Positions 22,996 through 23,295 of a stretch of 23,295 nucleotides of DNA are shown here, in pieces; the stretch's first letter is position 1; the number at the start of each line of letters is the position of its first letter. The stretch comes from Acidobacteriota bacterium. Its GTDB lineage: Bacteria > Acidobacteriota > Vicinamibacteria > Vicinamibacterales > 2-12-FULL-66-21. The notes under the pieces are model-generated. The model was not told the origin of the DNA. It saw nothing but the letters and a program-made list of their open reading frames with translations, and ran no database searches. The translations under genes were made by a program, and so were the position numbers. Where the stretch lies: positions 1 to 23,295 of the forward strand of contig JACDCA010000775.1 in NCBI GenBank assembly GCA_013694635.1. The letters run 5' to 3'.

Positions 22996-23295
22996 GTCGA
23001 CCGTGGCCGTCCTGAACTCGGGGGCCACGTGGTGACGGCGGTGGATGCGCCCGATCCCCCAGAACACCAGCCCGAACAGGACGTAGGAGTACGACATCAC
23101 CACCAGCGCAACGCGCGGATAGACGGCGATGAGCGCCAGGGTCGCGGCGGCCAGGAAAATTGCGAGGTACGATCGGCGCCAACCGACTTCCATCGCCTTG
23201 ACGCTCCTGAAACGGATCGTGCTCACCATCAAGAGCGCAGGCACGAGCACCAGCGCCAGGGCCGGCAGCGCCGCTCTCCATTCATGCAATCCGCT
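22972..23295 (-). CDS. pssA: CDP-diacylglycerol-serine O-phosphatidyltransferase, C-terminal fragment (5' end off window)
   Basis: Only the last 107 residues are visible, reading in from the right edge. ALPALALVLVPALLMVSTIRFRS is the conserved third membrane segment of bacterial type II phosphatidylserine synthases and is followed by two more hydrophobic segments (YLAIFLAAATLALIAVY and VALVVMSYSYVLFGLVFWG) and a basic, hydrophilic tail (RIHRRHHVAP). The catalytic CDP-alcohol phosphotransferase motif lies in the missing N-terminal part, so the substrate assignment rests on the C-terminal pattern alone. Any start inside the window (such as TTG at 23289) is an artefact of truncation. Its last 24 bases overlap the convergent kinase gene. 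Confidence 0.78.
   Translation of the reverse strand, partial: SGLHEWRAALPALALVLVPALLMVSTIRFRSVKAMEVGWRRSYLAIFLAAATLALIAVYPRVALVVMSYSYVLFGLVFWGIGRIHRRHHVAPEFRTATVDSARDRQA

Noticed and set aside
1..23295. Defence island, CRISPR, prophage or transposase genes
   Set aside because: I looked on both strands and found no transposase, integrase, cas or phage-like frame, and no direct repeats with spacer periodicity other than the heptamer arrays.

Overview
The window is a gene-dense, GC-rich bacterial chromosome segment. It looks like a diderm: LptB, an LptC/LptA-type protein and sigma-54 are encoded. The gene order lpt - rpoN - hpf - (hprK) - rapZ - EIIA - HPr is the classical rpoN neighbourhood of Proteobacteria, but here it carries HPr kinase, a mannose-type EIIA and a long HPF. 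Together with the compact house-keeping run guaA-dnaE-accA-recJ and the heptamer arrays in the spacers, this suggests an Acidobacteriota-like genome, possibly Vicinamibacteria. That placement is inference; no rRNA is present to test it. I see no rRNA, tRNA, CRISPR array, insertion sequence or phage gene, and no gene-free stretch longer than about 105 bases.

Layout. From 15626 down to 1, twelve genes lie on the minus strand and read guaA, dnaE, accA, recJ, lptC/A, lptB, rpoN, hpf, hprK, rapZ, EIIA, ptsH; the last runs off the window. Many junctions are translationally coupled by 1- to 4-base overlaps (guaA/dnaE, recJ/lptCA, lptCA/lptB, hprK/rapZ, EIIA/ptsH). The few real spacers are almost completely filled by short repeats: 7-base tandem arrays between hprK and hpf, between hpf and rpoN, and between recJ and accA; a different dispersed repeat between EIIA and rapZ and again at the 3' end of ptsH; and a small perfect hairpin between accA and dnaE. 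Divergent from guaA at 15660 is a secreted beta-propeller protein. Its 3' end overlaps a PLP aminotransferase on the other strand, which is coupled to an uncharacterised polytopic membrane protein. Divergent from that, at about 19081, is a very large NtrY-like sensor histidine kinase (about 1300 residues). Its 3' end overlaps a convergent phosphatidylserine synthase fragment at the right edge.

How the genes work together. HPr keeps both His15 and Ser46, HprK has its P-loop and catalytic His, and EIIA keeps His10, so a phosphotransfer relay with ATP-dependent serine phosphorylation is encoded. No sugar permease (EIIB/C/D) is visible, which points to a regulatory PTS output linked to rapZ, rpoN and envelope genes. 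LptB plus the long LptC/LptA-type protein supply the inner-membrane ATPase and the periplasmic part of LPS export. The long HPF suggests ribosome hibernation as 100S dimers. The kinase belongs to the NtrY type, whose partners often activate sigma-54 promoters, but no response regulator lies beside it here.

The most novel-looking items are the family of heptamer arrays in the spacers (one forms a 31-base-arm inverted repeat and seems to supply the hpf ribosome binding site), the repeat-derived tail on HPr, the 723-residue LptC/LptA-type protein, and the oversized multi-sensor kinase.
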